In this document: positions 1 to 7,955 of the stretch, piece after piece
How the letters are laid out: each line of letters starts with the position of its first letter
Numbering within the stretch: the stretch's first letter is position 1
From: JAQBZY01 sp038117205
GTDB taxonomy: Bacteria; Pseudomonadota; Alphaproteobacteria; Rhodospirillales; Casp-alpha2
DNA: 15,857 nt
Assembly: GCA_038117205.1 (NCBI GenBank)
Contig: JAYOFL010000069.1
Coordinates: 1-15,857 of the forward strand
Reading direction: 5' to 3'
Notes under the pieces: model-generated
Told to the model about the DNA's origin: nothing
Databases searched by the model: none
Seen by the model: only the letters and a program-made list of their open reading frames with translations
Translations under genes and position numbers: made by a program

Positions 1-547
1 CCATGGCGCGGATCAGCCGTTGCCCGTCCGCCGCCGGCAGGCGCGGCGCCGCCGCCGGATCGACGCGCGCAAGCTCGTCGCGGAACGCCTCGCCGCCGAT
101 CTCGTCGAAGCGGTGCCGGAGGTCGTCGACAATTTCGTCCGGCACCTTCGGCACCGGGGCGAGGCCCTGCGTCAGCGCCTTGAGATAGAGCCCGGTGCCG
201 CCGCTCACCACCGGCAGCATGCCCCGCTGCCTGATCTCGGCGACGGCGTCGGCCGCCATGCGCAGCCACGCGCCGGCGGAGCAGCGGTCCGTCGCCGGCA
301 GGACGCCGAATAGGTAATGCGGCGCGCGCGACATTTCCGCCGCCGTCGGCCGGGCCGAAAGAATGTCGAGATCCCGGTAGACCTGCATGCTGTCGGCGTT
401 GACGACGGCGCCGCCGAAGGTTTCGGCGGCGTCGAGCGACAGGCCGGTTTTGCCGCTTGCGGTCGGGCCGGCGATGATGACAATCGGCGACGCGTCGGCC
501 GCCGGGCCGGGCGTTGGCGTCATCCGGCCGGAGAGAGACGACCCCAT
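1..547 (-). CDS. miaA: tRNA dimethylallyltransferase MiaA (3' part beyond window)
   Basis: MiaA transfers a dimethylallyl group to the N6 of A37 in tRNAs that read U-starting codons. About 182 N-terminal residues are visible; the family is about 300 long, so the C-terminal part lies outside the window. The nucleotide-binding P-loop GPTASGKT is at about residues 27-34, followed by the family signature ADSMQVYR at about 51-58 and the SGGTGLY segment. Two starts are possible. The ATG at 547 has a good ribosome binding site (AAGGA, 8 nt spacing). The ATG at 523, 8 codons later, has none, so 547 is preferred. With that start the codon overlaps the ATG of the divergent serB inside a shared CATG, so any promoter of miaA lies within serB. 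The family call is secure; the exact start is less so. Confidence 0.93.
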   Translation of the reverse strand, partial: MGSSLSGRMTPTPGPAADASPIVIIAGPTASGKTGLSLDAAETFGGAVVNADSMQVYRDLDILSARPTAAEMSRAPHYLFGVLPATDRCSAGAWLRMAADAVAEIRQRGMLPVVSGGTGLYLKALTQGLAPVPKVPDEIVDDLRHRFDEIGGEAFRDELARVDPAAAPRLPAADGQRLIRAM

Positions 548-1442
548 GCACTCAGTCCTTACCTTGGTCGCGCCCGCGACCGCACCGCTATCCGACGGCA
601 TTGTGAGCGAGGCGCGGGATGCGCTCAATGCCTTGGGCGCCGAAACCGCCCGGCCGGACTGGCTTGCGCCCGGCGTCGCCTGCGACATCGGCTTCGAGGA
701 CATTTCGCCGGACCAAGCGGAGGCCGCCGTCCGCGGCCGCCTGGGCGAGAAGCCGGTCGACGTCTTCGCGCAGGCCGCCGAGGGCCGGCGCAAGGCGCTC
801 CTGCTGGCCGACATGGATTCCACCATGGTCACGAGCGAGACCCTGGACGATCTCGCCGCCCACGTCGGCCTCAAGGACAAGATCGCCGCCATCACGGCGC
901 GCGCCATGAACGGCGAGCTGGATTTCGCCGCCGCGCTCCGCGAGCGCGTCGCCATGCTGAAAGGCCTGCCGAAGTCGGCGCTGGAACAGACGTGGCAAGC
1001 GATCGAGATGTCGCCGGGCGCCGTCGCCACCGTCCGCACCATGGCCGCCAACGGCACGCACTGCATGCTGATTTCCGGCGGTTTTCGTTATTTCACCGAG
1101 CGCGCCCGCGAAATCGCCGGCTTCCACGAGGACATGAGCAACGAGTTCGTCTACGAGGGCGACGCACTGGCCGGCGCGGTGATCGAGCCGATCCTGACCA
1201 AGGACGTGAAGCTGAAGACGCTGATCGAAAAGGCGGCGGCGCGGGGACTGCCGCTGACGGCGACGCTGACGGTCGGCGACGGCGCCAACGACGTGCCGAT
1301 GCTGAAGGCCGCCGGCCTGGGCGTCGCCTATCGCGGCAAGCCGAGCGTCCGGGCCGAAGCCCCGGCGCGGCTGGACCACGCCGACCTGACGGCACTTCTT
1401 TATGCGCAAGGTTACCGGGCGGACGAGATCGTCGGTGCCTGA
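546..1442 (+). CDS. serB: Phosphoserine phosphatase SerB
   Basis: A HAD-superfamily phosphatase that removes phosphate from L-phosphoserine, the last step of serine synthesis; cytoplasmic. The protein has 298 residues, usual for alphaproteobacterial SerB. The HAD motif I is DMDST (nucleophile D89, acid D91), motif II is the ISGGF segment around S177, and motif IV is GDGAND at 244-249. The N-terminal 80 residues are a divergent leader domain typical of the longer SerB forms. The start ATG at 546 has GGAG/GAGAG upstream, and the sequence from it (MHSVLTLVA) fits SerB N termini. An in-frame extension back to 387 runs through miaA and is rejected. The gene is convergent with degP, with a palindromic repeat between. 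Confidence 0.95.
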   Translation: MHSVLTLVAPATAPLSDGIVSEARDALNALGAETARPDWLAPGVACDIGFEDISPDQAEAAVRGRLGEKPVDVFAQAAEGRRKALLLADMDSTMVTSETLDDLAAHVGLKDKIAAITARAMNGELDFAAALRERVAMLKGLPKSALEQTWQAIEMSPGAVATVRTMAANGTHCMLISGGFRYFTERAREIAGFHEDMSNEFVYEGDALAGAVIEPILTKDVKLKTLIEKAAARGLPLTATLTVGDGANDVPMLKAAGLGVAYRGKPSVRAEAPARLDHADLTALLYAQGYRADEIVGA

Positions 1443-1446
1443 CTCT

Positions 1447-1523
1447 CGTCATTCCGGACGCCCGTAAGGCGTTCCGGAATCCACTGTTCGAAAAGTGGAC
1501 CCCGGAACCAGTCCGGGGTGACG
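1447..1523. repeat. Palindromic intergenic repeat element, about 77 bp, three hairpins
   Basis: The element is bounded by CGTCA and TGACG and holds three nested hairpins. The first pairs 1451-1462 with 1468-1480 (ATTCCGGA then CGCC, one bulged T). The second pairs CCACT (1481-1485) with AGTGG (1494-1498). The third pairs ACCCCGGA (1499-1506) with TCCGGGGT (1512-1519). It sits in the 91-bp gap between the convergent serB and degP genes. The CGTCATTCC...GGGGTGACG framework resembles interspersed palindromic repeats common in alphaproteobacterial genomes; that comparison is from memory. It may serve as a bidirectional transcription terminator. Confidence 0.75.
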
Positions 1524-1533
1524 GCGGTACGAT

Positions 1534-3015
1534 TTATCCCTTGTCGATACGGATGGCGACGAAGCGGACGCCCTGTTCGCCCTCGATGCGGAGCAGCACC
1601 GACTTCCGGCCCTGCGCGCGTGCCTCCTCGACCTTGCGCGAGACGTCGCCAGGTTCGACAATGTCCGACTGGCTGACCTGGATGATCCGGTCGCCGGGCC
1701 GCAAGCCCTTCTCCGCCGCCGGCCCGTCGCCGTCGACGTCGGTGACGATGACGCCCTTGGCCTTGCCGTCGAGACCGAACTTGTCGCGCAGCTTGTCGTC
1801 GATCTTGGCGACCTTGATGCCGAGGGCTTCGACCGTCCGATTGCTGCCCGGCCCCTTGTCGGCGGGCGCGGAGGCGACCTTCTTTTCCTCTTCCTTCAGC
1901 TCGCCGACCTTGACCTTGAGGGTCTTCTTCTTGCCGTCGCGCCAGATGACGACATCGACGACCTGATCGGGTTCAGTGTCGGCGACGATACGCGGCAGGC
2001 GGCGCATCTCGTCGACGTCGCGGCCGTTGAACTGCAGCACCACGTCACCGGACTGGAGATTGCCGGATTCCGCCGGACCGCCCTTGACGACGCTCGCCAC
2101 CATGGCGCCGGCCGCCTTGCCGAGGCCGAGGCTTTCCGCGATCTCGTCGGTGACGGTCTGGATGTGCACGCCGAGCCATCCGCGCTTCACCTGACCATGC
2201 TTGATCAACTGATTGATGACGGACGACGCCACGTTCGACGGAATGGCGAAGCCGATGCCGACGCTGCCGCCGGTCGGGGAGAAGATCGCCGTGTTGATGC
2301 CGATGACCTCGCCGTCCAGGTTGAACATCGGACCGCCGGAGTTGCCGCGGTTGATCGAGGCGTCGGTCTGCAGGAAGTCGTCGTAGGGGCCGGCGTTGAT
2401 GTCGCGACCGCGCGCCGACAGGATGCCCGCCGTGACGGTGCCACCGAGGCCGAACGGGTTGCCGATCGCGATGACCCAGTCGCCGACCTCCATCTTGTCG
2501 GAATTGCCGAACTTGGTTTCCGGCAGCTTGCGGTCGGTCTTGACCTTGAGGACCGCGAGGTCGGTCTTCGGGTCGCGCCCGACGAGTTCCGCCTTGATGC
2601 GGGTGTCGTCGTGCAAGATGACCGTGATCTCGTCGGCGTCCTGGATGACGTGGTTGTTGGTGACGATATAGCCGCCGGTGGTGTCGATGATGAAGCCGGA
2701 CCCCAGCGACGTCGCCTTGCGAGAACGCTGCTGCGGGTGGTTCTTGTCGAAGAACTCCTTGAAGAAATCCTCGAACGGCGAGCCGGGCGGAAGCTGCGGC
2801 ATCTCGGGCGTCGAGCGCCCCTCGACGGTCTGCGTCGTCGAGATGTTGACGACGGTGGGTAGGAGCTTCTTGGCCAGGCCGGAAAACGTCTCCGGCGCCG
2901 TCTTCGCCCAACCGGCGGCCGGCAGCGCCAAGGTCATCGCCGCGGCGAGCGTCAACAGGCGCGCGCCCTTCAGAAAACCGTTCCGGGACGGAGCGGCGGC
3001 AGTGAAATTACTCAT
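1534..3015 (-). CDS. degP: Periplasmic serine protease/chaperone of the Do (DegP/HtrA) family
   Basis: An HtrA-family endopeptidase that degrades or refolds damaged envelope proteins in the periplasm. The protein has 493 residues. A Sec signal peptide (charged RNGFLKGAR, hydrophobic stretch, cleavage after GWA near residue 37) is followed by a trypsin-like domain with the triad H122 (NNHVI), D152 (KTDLAVL) and S226 (RGNSGGP), then two PDZ domains at about 275-370 and 400-490. A charged Lys/Glu-rich linker separates the PDZs. The ATG at 3015 begins a proper signal peptide; a TTG 10 codons upstream adds only a non-conserved stretch. It follows DUF2065 by a 103-bp gap carrying a possible heat-shock promoter. 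DegP versus DegQ/MucD naming is not certain. Confidence 0.93.
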   Translation of the reverse strand: MSNFTAAAPSRNGFLKGARLLTLAAAMTLALPAAGWAKTAPETFSGLAKKLLPTVVNISTTQTVEGRSTPEMPQLPPGSPFEDFFKEFFDKNHPQQRSRKATSLGSGFIIDTTGGYIVTNNHVIQDADEITVILHDDTRIKAELVGRDPKTDLAVLKVKTDRKLPETKFGNSDKMEVGDWVIAIGNPFGLGGTVTAGILSARGRDINAGPYDDFLQTDASINRGNSGGPMFNLDGEVIGINTAIFSPTGGSVGIGFAIPSNVASSVINQLIKHGQVKRGWLGVHIQTVTDEIAESLGLGKAAGAMVASVVKGGPAESGNLQSGDVVLQFNGRDVDEMRRLPRIVADTEPDQVVDVVIWRDGKKKTLKVKVGELKEEEKKVASAPADKGPGSNRTVEALGIKVAKIDDKLRDKFGLDGKAKGVIVTDVDGDGPAAEKGLRPGDRIIQVSQSDIVEPGDVSRKVEEARAQGRKSVLLRIEGEQGVRFVAIRIDKG

Positions 3016-3065
3016 GGTCCTTCGACCCTCCGACAAATATCTCAAAGAACGACCGTGCGATCATG

Positions 3066-3093
3066 AGGTATGCACGAAATGTGGCCGAACAAG
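3066..3093 (-). promoter_or_regulatory. Candidate RpoH-type promoter for degP
   Basis: On the minus strand CTTGTTC (3087-3093) and CATACCT (3066-3072) are 14 nt apart. This approximates the alphaproteobacterial heat-shock pattern (CTTG, 12-14 nt spacer, CYTATNT). It would start transcription about 43 nt before the degP ATG. Matches to such short motifs are weak evidence, but position and target gene fit. Confidence 0.35.
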
Positions 3094-3118
3094 GGCCGAC
3101 ATACGGCATCCCGACAGC

Positions 3119-3304
3119 CTAGCCTCGCACCAACCATACCATGCCGACACCGACCACGGCGGCGCAAATTCCCGCCGTGCGGAGCGCCGTCGCCGGTTGC
3201 GACAGGACCTGCGCCATGAACCGCTTCATGGCGTCGGGGAACAGCGCGTAAATGGCGCCTTCGATGGCGATGGCGAGCCCGATCGCGGTCAGGAAATCGG
3301 TCAT
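3119..3304 (-). CDS. DUF2065 family small membrane protein
   Basis: A 61-residue protein that is almost wholly hydrophobic, with two predicted membrane helices (about 5-24 and 39-59) joined by a short charged loop (PDAMKRFM). It matches the DUF2065 (YjeT-like) family in size, helix layout and the EGAIYALFPD segment. The function of the family is not established. It lies 33 nt after hflC and before degP in the same direction, a placement recurrent in proteobacteria, so it probably belongs to the HflKC/DegP envelope quality-control operon. A purine-rich stretch (GGAAGG) lies about 12 nt before the ATG. Confidence 0.85.
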   Translation of the reverse strand: MTDFLTAIGLAIAIEGAIYALFPDAMKRFMAQVLSQPATALRTAGICAAVVGVGMVWLVRG

Positions 3305-3337
3305 GCCGGACGCCGGCCTTCCGCCCCGAAACCGACC

Positions 3338-4201
3338 CTACTTCTTCAGGTCCTTGAAGAACCGGAAGAATTCCGAGTCCGGCGAAAGCACCATGGTCGT
3401 GCCGTCGCCGAGCGCGTAGCCGTAGGCTTCCATCGTCCGGTAGAAATCGAAGAACGCCGGGTCCTTGCCGAACGCCTCGGAGAGGATTTCGTTCCGCTTC
3501 GCGTCGCCTTCACCGCGCAGGATCTGCGACTGCCTGTTCGCTTCGGCGAGCAGGATGGTGCGGTCTCGATCGGCTTCGGCCTGGATCTTCAGCTTCTGCT
3601 CCTCGCCTTCGGCGCGGAGCTGGGCGGCCTGCGCGACACGGTCGGAGCGCATGCGGTTGAAGGCCGATTGCAGCGTCGCTTCCGGCAGGTCGGTGCGGCC
3701 GATACGGAGGTCGACCAGCTCGACGCCGAACTCCTTGGCCTGCACCTTCAGCAGTTCGGCGATCTTCGCCATCACCTCGACGCGCTTCGGCGTCAGCATG
3801 TCGGCGAGCGAGACCTTGGCGACCTCGGCGCGGACGGCGGCGTTCAGGATCGAGCCGAACGTCTGGCGGAAGTTGATTTCCGCCGTGGCACGCTTGCGGA
3901 ACTCGAGCGGATCGAGAATGCGATAGCGCGCGAAGCTGTCGACGTTGATGCGCTTCTGATCGGCGAGCAGGACTTCCTGCACCGGCGGATCAAGATCGAG
4001 CATCCGGCGGTCGTAATAGGTGACGTCCTGGATGAACGGCATCTTGAACTTCAAGCCGGGTTCCCGCTCGACGCGGACCGGGCTGCCGAACTGCAGAACC
4101 AGCGCCTGCTGCGTCTGATGCACCGTGAACATGGAGCTGTATGCGCAGATCGCGACAGCCGCGAGGAGGATGACGACGACGACGGGTGTTGCCTTGTTCA
4201 T
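3338..4201 (-). CDS. hflC: HflC, SPFH-domain regulator of FtsH
   Basis: HflC forms with HflK a large membrane complex that surrounds and restrains the FtsH protease. The protein has 287 residues. One N-terminal membrane anchor (about 5-23) is followed by an SPFH/band-7 domain beginning with the HQTQQALVLQFG segment, then an Ala/Glu/Arg-rich coiled region (about 185-235; AEGEEQKLKIQAEADRDRT), and a C-terminal FYRTMEAYGYAL stretch usual in HflC. The stop of hflK overlaps its Shine-Dalgarno region (TGAGG), and only 10 nt separate the two genes, which argues for coupled translation. Confidence 0.95.
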   Translation of the reverse strand: MNKATPVVVVILLAAVAICAYSSMFTVHQTQQALVLQFGSPVRVEREPGLKFKMPFIQDVTYYDRRMLDLDPPVQEVLLADQKRINVDSFARYRILDPLEFRKRATAEINFRQTFGSILNAAVRAEVAKVSLADMLTPKRVEVMAKIAELLKVQAKEFGVELVDLRIGRTDLPEATLQSAFNRMRSDRVAQAAQLRAEGEEQKLKIQAEADRDRTILLAEANRQSQILRGEGDAKRNEILSEAFGKDPAFFDFYRTMEAYGYALGDGTTMVLSPDSEFFRFFKDLKK

Positions 4202-4211
4202 CGGACCTGCC

Positions 4212-5318
4212 TCACTTCTTCTTGAGTTCGTTCAAGGGAAGATACGGAATGACGCCCTGCTGGCCGCCCGCCCCCTTGTCGATGATGATCTTCTCGGAGT
4301 TCTTGAGGACTTCCTGCATCCGCTCCAGGAACATGCGCCGCGTGGTCACGTCCTTGTTGGCGAGATACGTCTCGTAGACCGAGATGAACCGCTTCGCTTC
4401 ACCATCCGCTTCCTTGATCAGCCGTTCGCGGTAGGCGTTGGCTTCCGCCAGCCGCTTCTCGGCTTCACCCTTGGCGCGCGGGATGATGTCGTTCTTGTAG
4501 GCGGTCGCCTCGTTGACGGAGCGTTCCTGGTCCTGCTTGGCGCGCTGCACGTCGTTGAAGGCGTCGATGACTTCCTGCGGCGGGTCGACCTTCTGCATCT
4601 GCACTTCGGCGATGAAGACGCCGGCGCCGTATTCGTCGAGGATCTGCTGCAGGAGCGTGCGGGCGCGCGTCTGCACTTCCTGGCGCTTGACCGTCAGCGC
4701 GTCTTCCAGCGACGTCTGGCCGATCACTTCACGCATGGCGCTTTCCGCCGCCACCTTGATGGTGCCCTGCGGGTCGCGCAGGTTGAACAGATAGTTCTCG
4801 GCTTCCTTGATGCGCCACTGCACGACGAAGTCGATGTCGATGACGTTCTGGTCGCCGGTCAGCATCAGGCTTTCCGTCAGCACGTCGCGGCCGCCGCCGC
4901 GCAGCCCCGCCGCCTGGCCCCGGAAGCCGATCTCGATGGTGTTGACCTTTTCCACGTCCGGCACGATCACCTCGCCGACCGGCGAGGGCAGCCAGTAGTT
5001 GAGGCCCGGATTGGTGCGCTTCACGAACTTGCCGAACAACAGCTCGACGCCGACCTGACCCGGCTGCACGCGGTAGAAGCCGCTGCCGAGCCAAAGCGCG
5101 AGACCGGCGATGACGACCAGTACGATGCCCTTGGCGCCGCCGGAGCCGCCCGGCAGGAACCGCTTCAGGCGTTCCTGGCCACGGCGCAGGATTTCCTCGA
5201 CGTCGGGGGGCTGCATACCGCCGCCGGGTCCCCGGCCGCCGCCGCCACCGCCGCCGCCCCACGGGCCTTGGCCACCACCGCCGCCACCCCAGGGTCCGCC
5301 TTGATTTTTCCACGCCAT
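4212..5318 (-). CDS. hflK: HflK, SPFH-domain regulator of FtsH
   Basis: Partner of HflC in the FtsH-regulating membrane complex; the bulk of the protein is on the periplasmic side. The protein has 368 residues. The first 35 are very rich in glycine (two runs of six and eight Gly, with PW pairs), then comes a short amphipathic stretch, a membrane helix at about 64-82, the SPFH domain from about 83 (FYRVQPGQVGVELLFGKF), and a coiled region (about 255-310; YKNDIIPRAKGEAEKRLAEA). Glycine-rich N termini are usual in HflK. The start ATG at 5318 has GAGGG nine nt upstream. It is the first gene of the operon hflK-hflC-DUF2065-degP and is divergent from mrp. Confidence 0.95.
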   Translation of the reverse strand: MAWKNQGGPWGGGGGGQGPWGGGGGGGGRGPGGGMQPPDVEEILRRGQERLKRFLPGGSGGAKGIVLVVIAGLALWLGSGFYRVQPGQVGVELLFGKFVKRTNPGLNYWLPSPVGEVIVPDVEKVNTIEIGFRGQAAGLRGGGRDVLTESLMLTGDQNVIDIDFVVQWRIKEAENYLFNLRDPQGTIKVAAESAMREVIGQTSLEDALTVKRQEVQTRARTLLQQILDEYGAGVFIAEVQMQKVDPPQEVIDAFNDVQRAKQDQERSVNEATAYKNDIIPRAKGEAEKRLAEANAYRERLIKEADGEAKRFISVYETYLANKDVTTRRMFLERMQEVLKNSEKIIIDKGAGGQQGVIPYLPLNELKKK

Positions 5319-5517
5319 GCTGATTTTCCCTCGGCTTTCCTTAGTTTCGTCCCTGAATGTCGGGGAGTTCTTGTATTTTCGCGCCGTCGCGCTACTTAAG
5401 TGGTTCCAAATTCGCTAACGCTTATAGGACAGAGCCACCGCCGTTACAACGCTACGGCCCGGTCCCGGACCACCTCGGCCGGGACTGATATCGGTGCACC
5501 CCCAGGAGTTTTCAACC
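5319..5517. promoter_or_regulatory. Divergent promoter region between hflK and mrp
   Basis: This 199-bp spacer separates two divergent start codons and must hold promoters in both directions. It is less GC-rich at about 5340-5430 than the flanking genes. A possible mrp -10 (TATAGG, within CGCTTATAGGAC around 5424) has no convincing -35. For hflK, TTAAGT with ATACAA about 17 nt further on the minus strand is the best candidate but weak. No clear operator palindrome was seen. Confidence 0.4.
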
Positions 5518-6696
<1,179 letters not shown>

Positions 6697-6707
6697 GGCA
6701 CGGGCCG

Positions 6708-7289
6708 ATGCCGCGCCGCCCGTCCCTTGCCCACGCAGCCCGCAGGTTGCCGGCGGGTGGACGGACCATGGCCGCCGCGATGCTTCTATGGTCGGCGCTT
6801 TCGGGCGGCGTGGCGGCGGAGACCGTCGTCGCCCTTCCCTCCTCCGAATGCCGCGAGGTCCGCGCGACGCTGGAGCAGCACGTTCCGATCGCGCCCGGAT
6901 TTCGGCAGATTCAGATCGACTTCCCCGAGAACCGGGACAAGATCGTCGGCACGCTTTGCCGGCTGGTCGCGGTGGGCACCGGCATCCATATCGAGAACGA
7001 GCGCATCCGGACGCTCACCGACATGCAGGAATATCTGCGCAAGGCTCTCCGCGATATCGGTTGGGTGGAGACGGAACAGACGAAGCGGTTCGCGGGCTCA
7101 TCCAAGCACGGACGGGCCGTGTTCGCCGTCACGAAGAACAACGCCATCTGCGTGGCGACGACGCAGGTGGACATGATCCCCGGCGCCGAGCCGCCGAAGG
7201 CGGCGTTCGACAACGGCACCGTGTTCCTGGGATCGCTCCGCCCCTTCGAGCGGGACTGGTGGATCGCCGTCGACTGCTTCCACTTCTAG
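6708..7289 (+). CDS. Hypothetical secreted protein, four cysteines
   Basis: Not recognised as a named family. The protein has 193 residues. An N-terminal arginine-rich stretch and hydrophobic core (22-37) ending in VAA suggest a Sec signal peptide cleaved near residue 37, so export to the periplasm. The mature part has exactly four cysteines (C48, C84, C148, C190), which could form two disulfides, and ends with WWIAVDCFHF. A later ATG at 6768 gives a shorter form whose signal lacks a positive n-region, so 6708 is preferred. It begins 11 nt after the mrp stop and is probably co-transcribed, which does not itself imply a link to Fe-S assembly. GC content and codon use look like its neighbours. 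Confidence 0.75.
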   Translation: MPRRPSLAHAARRLPAGGRTMAAAMLLWSALSGGVAAETVVALPSSECREVRATLEQHVPIAPGFRQIQIDFPENRDKIVGTLCRLVAVGTGIHIENERIRTLTDMQEYLRKALRDIGWVETEQTKRFAGSSKHGRAVFAVTKNNAICVATTQVDMIPGAEPPKAAFDNGTVFLGSLRPFERDWWIAVDCFHF

Positions 7290-7314
7290 AATCGACACCC
7301 CGACCGGGGGCGAA

Positions 7315-7328
7315 CGGCCCGAAGGCCG
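7315..7328. terminator. Possible hairpin between convergent genes
   Basis: CGGCC, CGAA loop, GGCCG forms a perfect 5-bp stem in the 52-bp gap between the secreted-protein gene (+) and the second 71-residue gene (-). There is no T-run, so it is a weak terminator candidate. Confidence 0.25.
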
Positions 7329-7341
7329 CCCGCGCGCGCCA

Positions 7342-7557
7342 TTATCTGGCGCCCACCGGCCGGTGCAGGAGATGGTCCACGACCACGTGGCGAACCCACT
7401 TGGCCGCCGCGCCGATGCCGGTGCGAACCGCACACATGGCGGAAACGACCGCCTCGGCGGTTGCCACGGCGCCACGGAATTCACCGTCGACGAGATAGCG
7501 ACGGGTCACTTCCGGCGGCAGGGTCGAAAAGTCGATACCCATGACTTCGGATTTCAT
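7342..7557 (-). CDS. 71-residue small protein, paralog B
   Basis: Function unknown. The ATG at 7557 has GGAG nine nt upstream. The 71-residue protein aligns without gaps to the product of the adjacent gene at 7594-7809: 28 identical positions of 71, including the start MK, ID at 8-9, PE at 15-16, RY at 20-21, VR at 55-56, DH at 61-62 and the shared C-terminal VGAR. It looks mainly alpha-helical, with a hydrophobic or amphipathic second half (AVATAEAVVSAMCAV, then AAAKWVRHVVVDHLL). There is no signal peptide. It lies 36 nt after paralog A in the same direction, most likely one operon arisen by tandem duplication. A weak resemblance to DUF1127-like small proteins is noted but unproven. Confidence 0.7.
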   Translation of the reverse strand: MKSEVMGIDFSTLPPEVTRRYLVDGEFRGAVATAEAVVSAMCAVRTGIGAAAKWVRHVVVDHLLHRPVGAR

Positions 7558-7593
7558 TGCCTGAACTCCAACAGATTGTCGGCCTGTCAGCCC

Positions 7594-7809
7594 TCAGCGG
7601 GCGCCGACCGCGCCGTGGAAAACATGGTCCGAGACGAACCGGCGGACCGCCCGCGTCAGTTCCATGGCGGCGTGGCCGACGGCCTTGCCCATGGATTCGA
7701 CCATTTCGCGGCAGGCGACGGCCCGCATCTTCTCGGCCTCGCGCATGTAGCGGTTGATTTCTTCCGGCGACATATCCGGATAGTCGATTTCTCCAACGAT
7801 CGGTTTCAT
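7594..7809 (-). CDS. 71-residue small protein, paralog A
   Basis: Function unknown. The ATG at 7809 has a strong AGGAG at 8 nt spacing, which decides it over an upstream in-frame start at 7857 that lies inside a palindrome. The 71 residues include a charged helical stretch (SPEEINRYMREAEKMRAVACREMV, about 14-37) and an amphipathic C-terminal half ending VFHGAVGAR. The first stretch recalls small alphaproteobacterial proteins with a repeated A-x-x-MRA pattern (DUF1127-like); this is a resemblance only. It is the first gene of a two-gene unit with its paralog and is divergent from a LysR regulator, which makes the pair a likely regulatory target. Confidence 0.75.
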   Translation of the reverse strand: MKPIVGEIDYPDMSPEEINRYMREAEKMRAVACREMVESMGKAVGHAAMELTRAVRRFVSDHVFHGAVGAR

Positions 7810-7840
7810 ATTTCCGACTCCTATTCTTGTTAAGGTTTCG

Positions 7841-7876
7841 ATATTGCGTTGCAACATCGTTGTTGCATTGCAATAT
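7841..7876. promoter_or_regulatory. 36-bp near-perfect palindrome between lysR-type gene and small-protein operon
   Basis: The arms begin ATATTGC and end GCAATAT; 15 of 18 symmetric positions pair, with mismatches at positions 8, 9 and 17 of each arm. Its right end overlaps a perfect TATAAT (7874-7879) that could be the -10 of the regulator gene. It also lies about 32 bp upstream of the paralog A start on the other strand. A palindrome this long at a divergent LysR spacer is a strong operator candidate, though its transcript could also fold. Confidence 0.65.
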
Positions 7877-7921
7877 AATGGTTCTAGGGATTGTCGGAAT
7901 CCCGTGGTTTGTCACAACACT

Positions 7922-7938
7922 TGTGCGCATTGCGCACA
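7922..7938. promoter_or_regulatory. 17-bp perfect palindrome upstream of LysR-family gene
   Basis: TGTGCGCA, a central T, then TGCGCACA: both 8-nt arms pair perfectly. It ends 17 nt before the LysR ATG and follows a smaller repeat CACAA-CAC-TTGTG (7913-7925). It is placed where a regulator could repress its own gene, or where the leader RNA could fold over the ribosome binding site. Confidence 0.5.
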
Positions 7939-7955
7939 TGCGAAACGGAAATGCC

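Noticed and set aside
317..1966. 549-residue plus-strand open frame across miaA, serB and degP
   Set aside because: It is Arg/Gly-rich with no recognisable domain and runs through three well-supported genes in other frames; it is a high-GC shadow.
2200..2220. TTGATCAA and TTGAT near each other, resembling an FNR box
   Set aside because: Inside degP coding sequence, wrong spacing (no N4 centre), and no promoter nearby.
2678..4225. 515-residue plus-strand open frame antisense to degP/DUF2065/hflC
   Set aside because: No domain, biased composition, and opposite to strongly supported genes.
4125..5399. 424-residue plus-strand open frame antisense to hflK
   Set aside because: Composition is a mirror of the hflK codons (His/Asp/Leu/Val-rich) and there is no ribosome binding site.
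7827..7955. Longer LysR start with 43 extra residues
   Set aside because: It would read through the palindromic spacer and the -10; LysR proteins begin close to the helix-turn-helix as from 7956.
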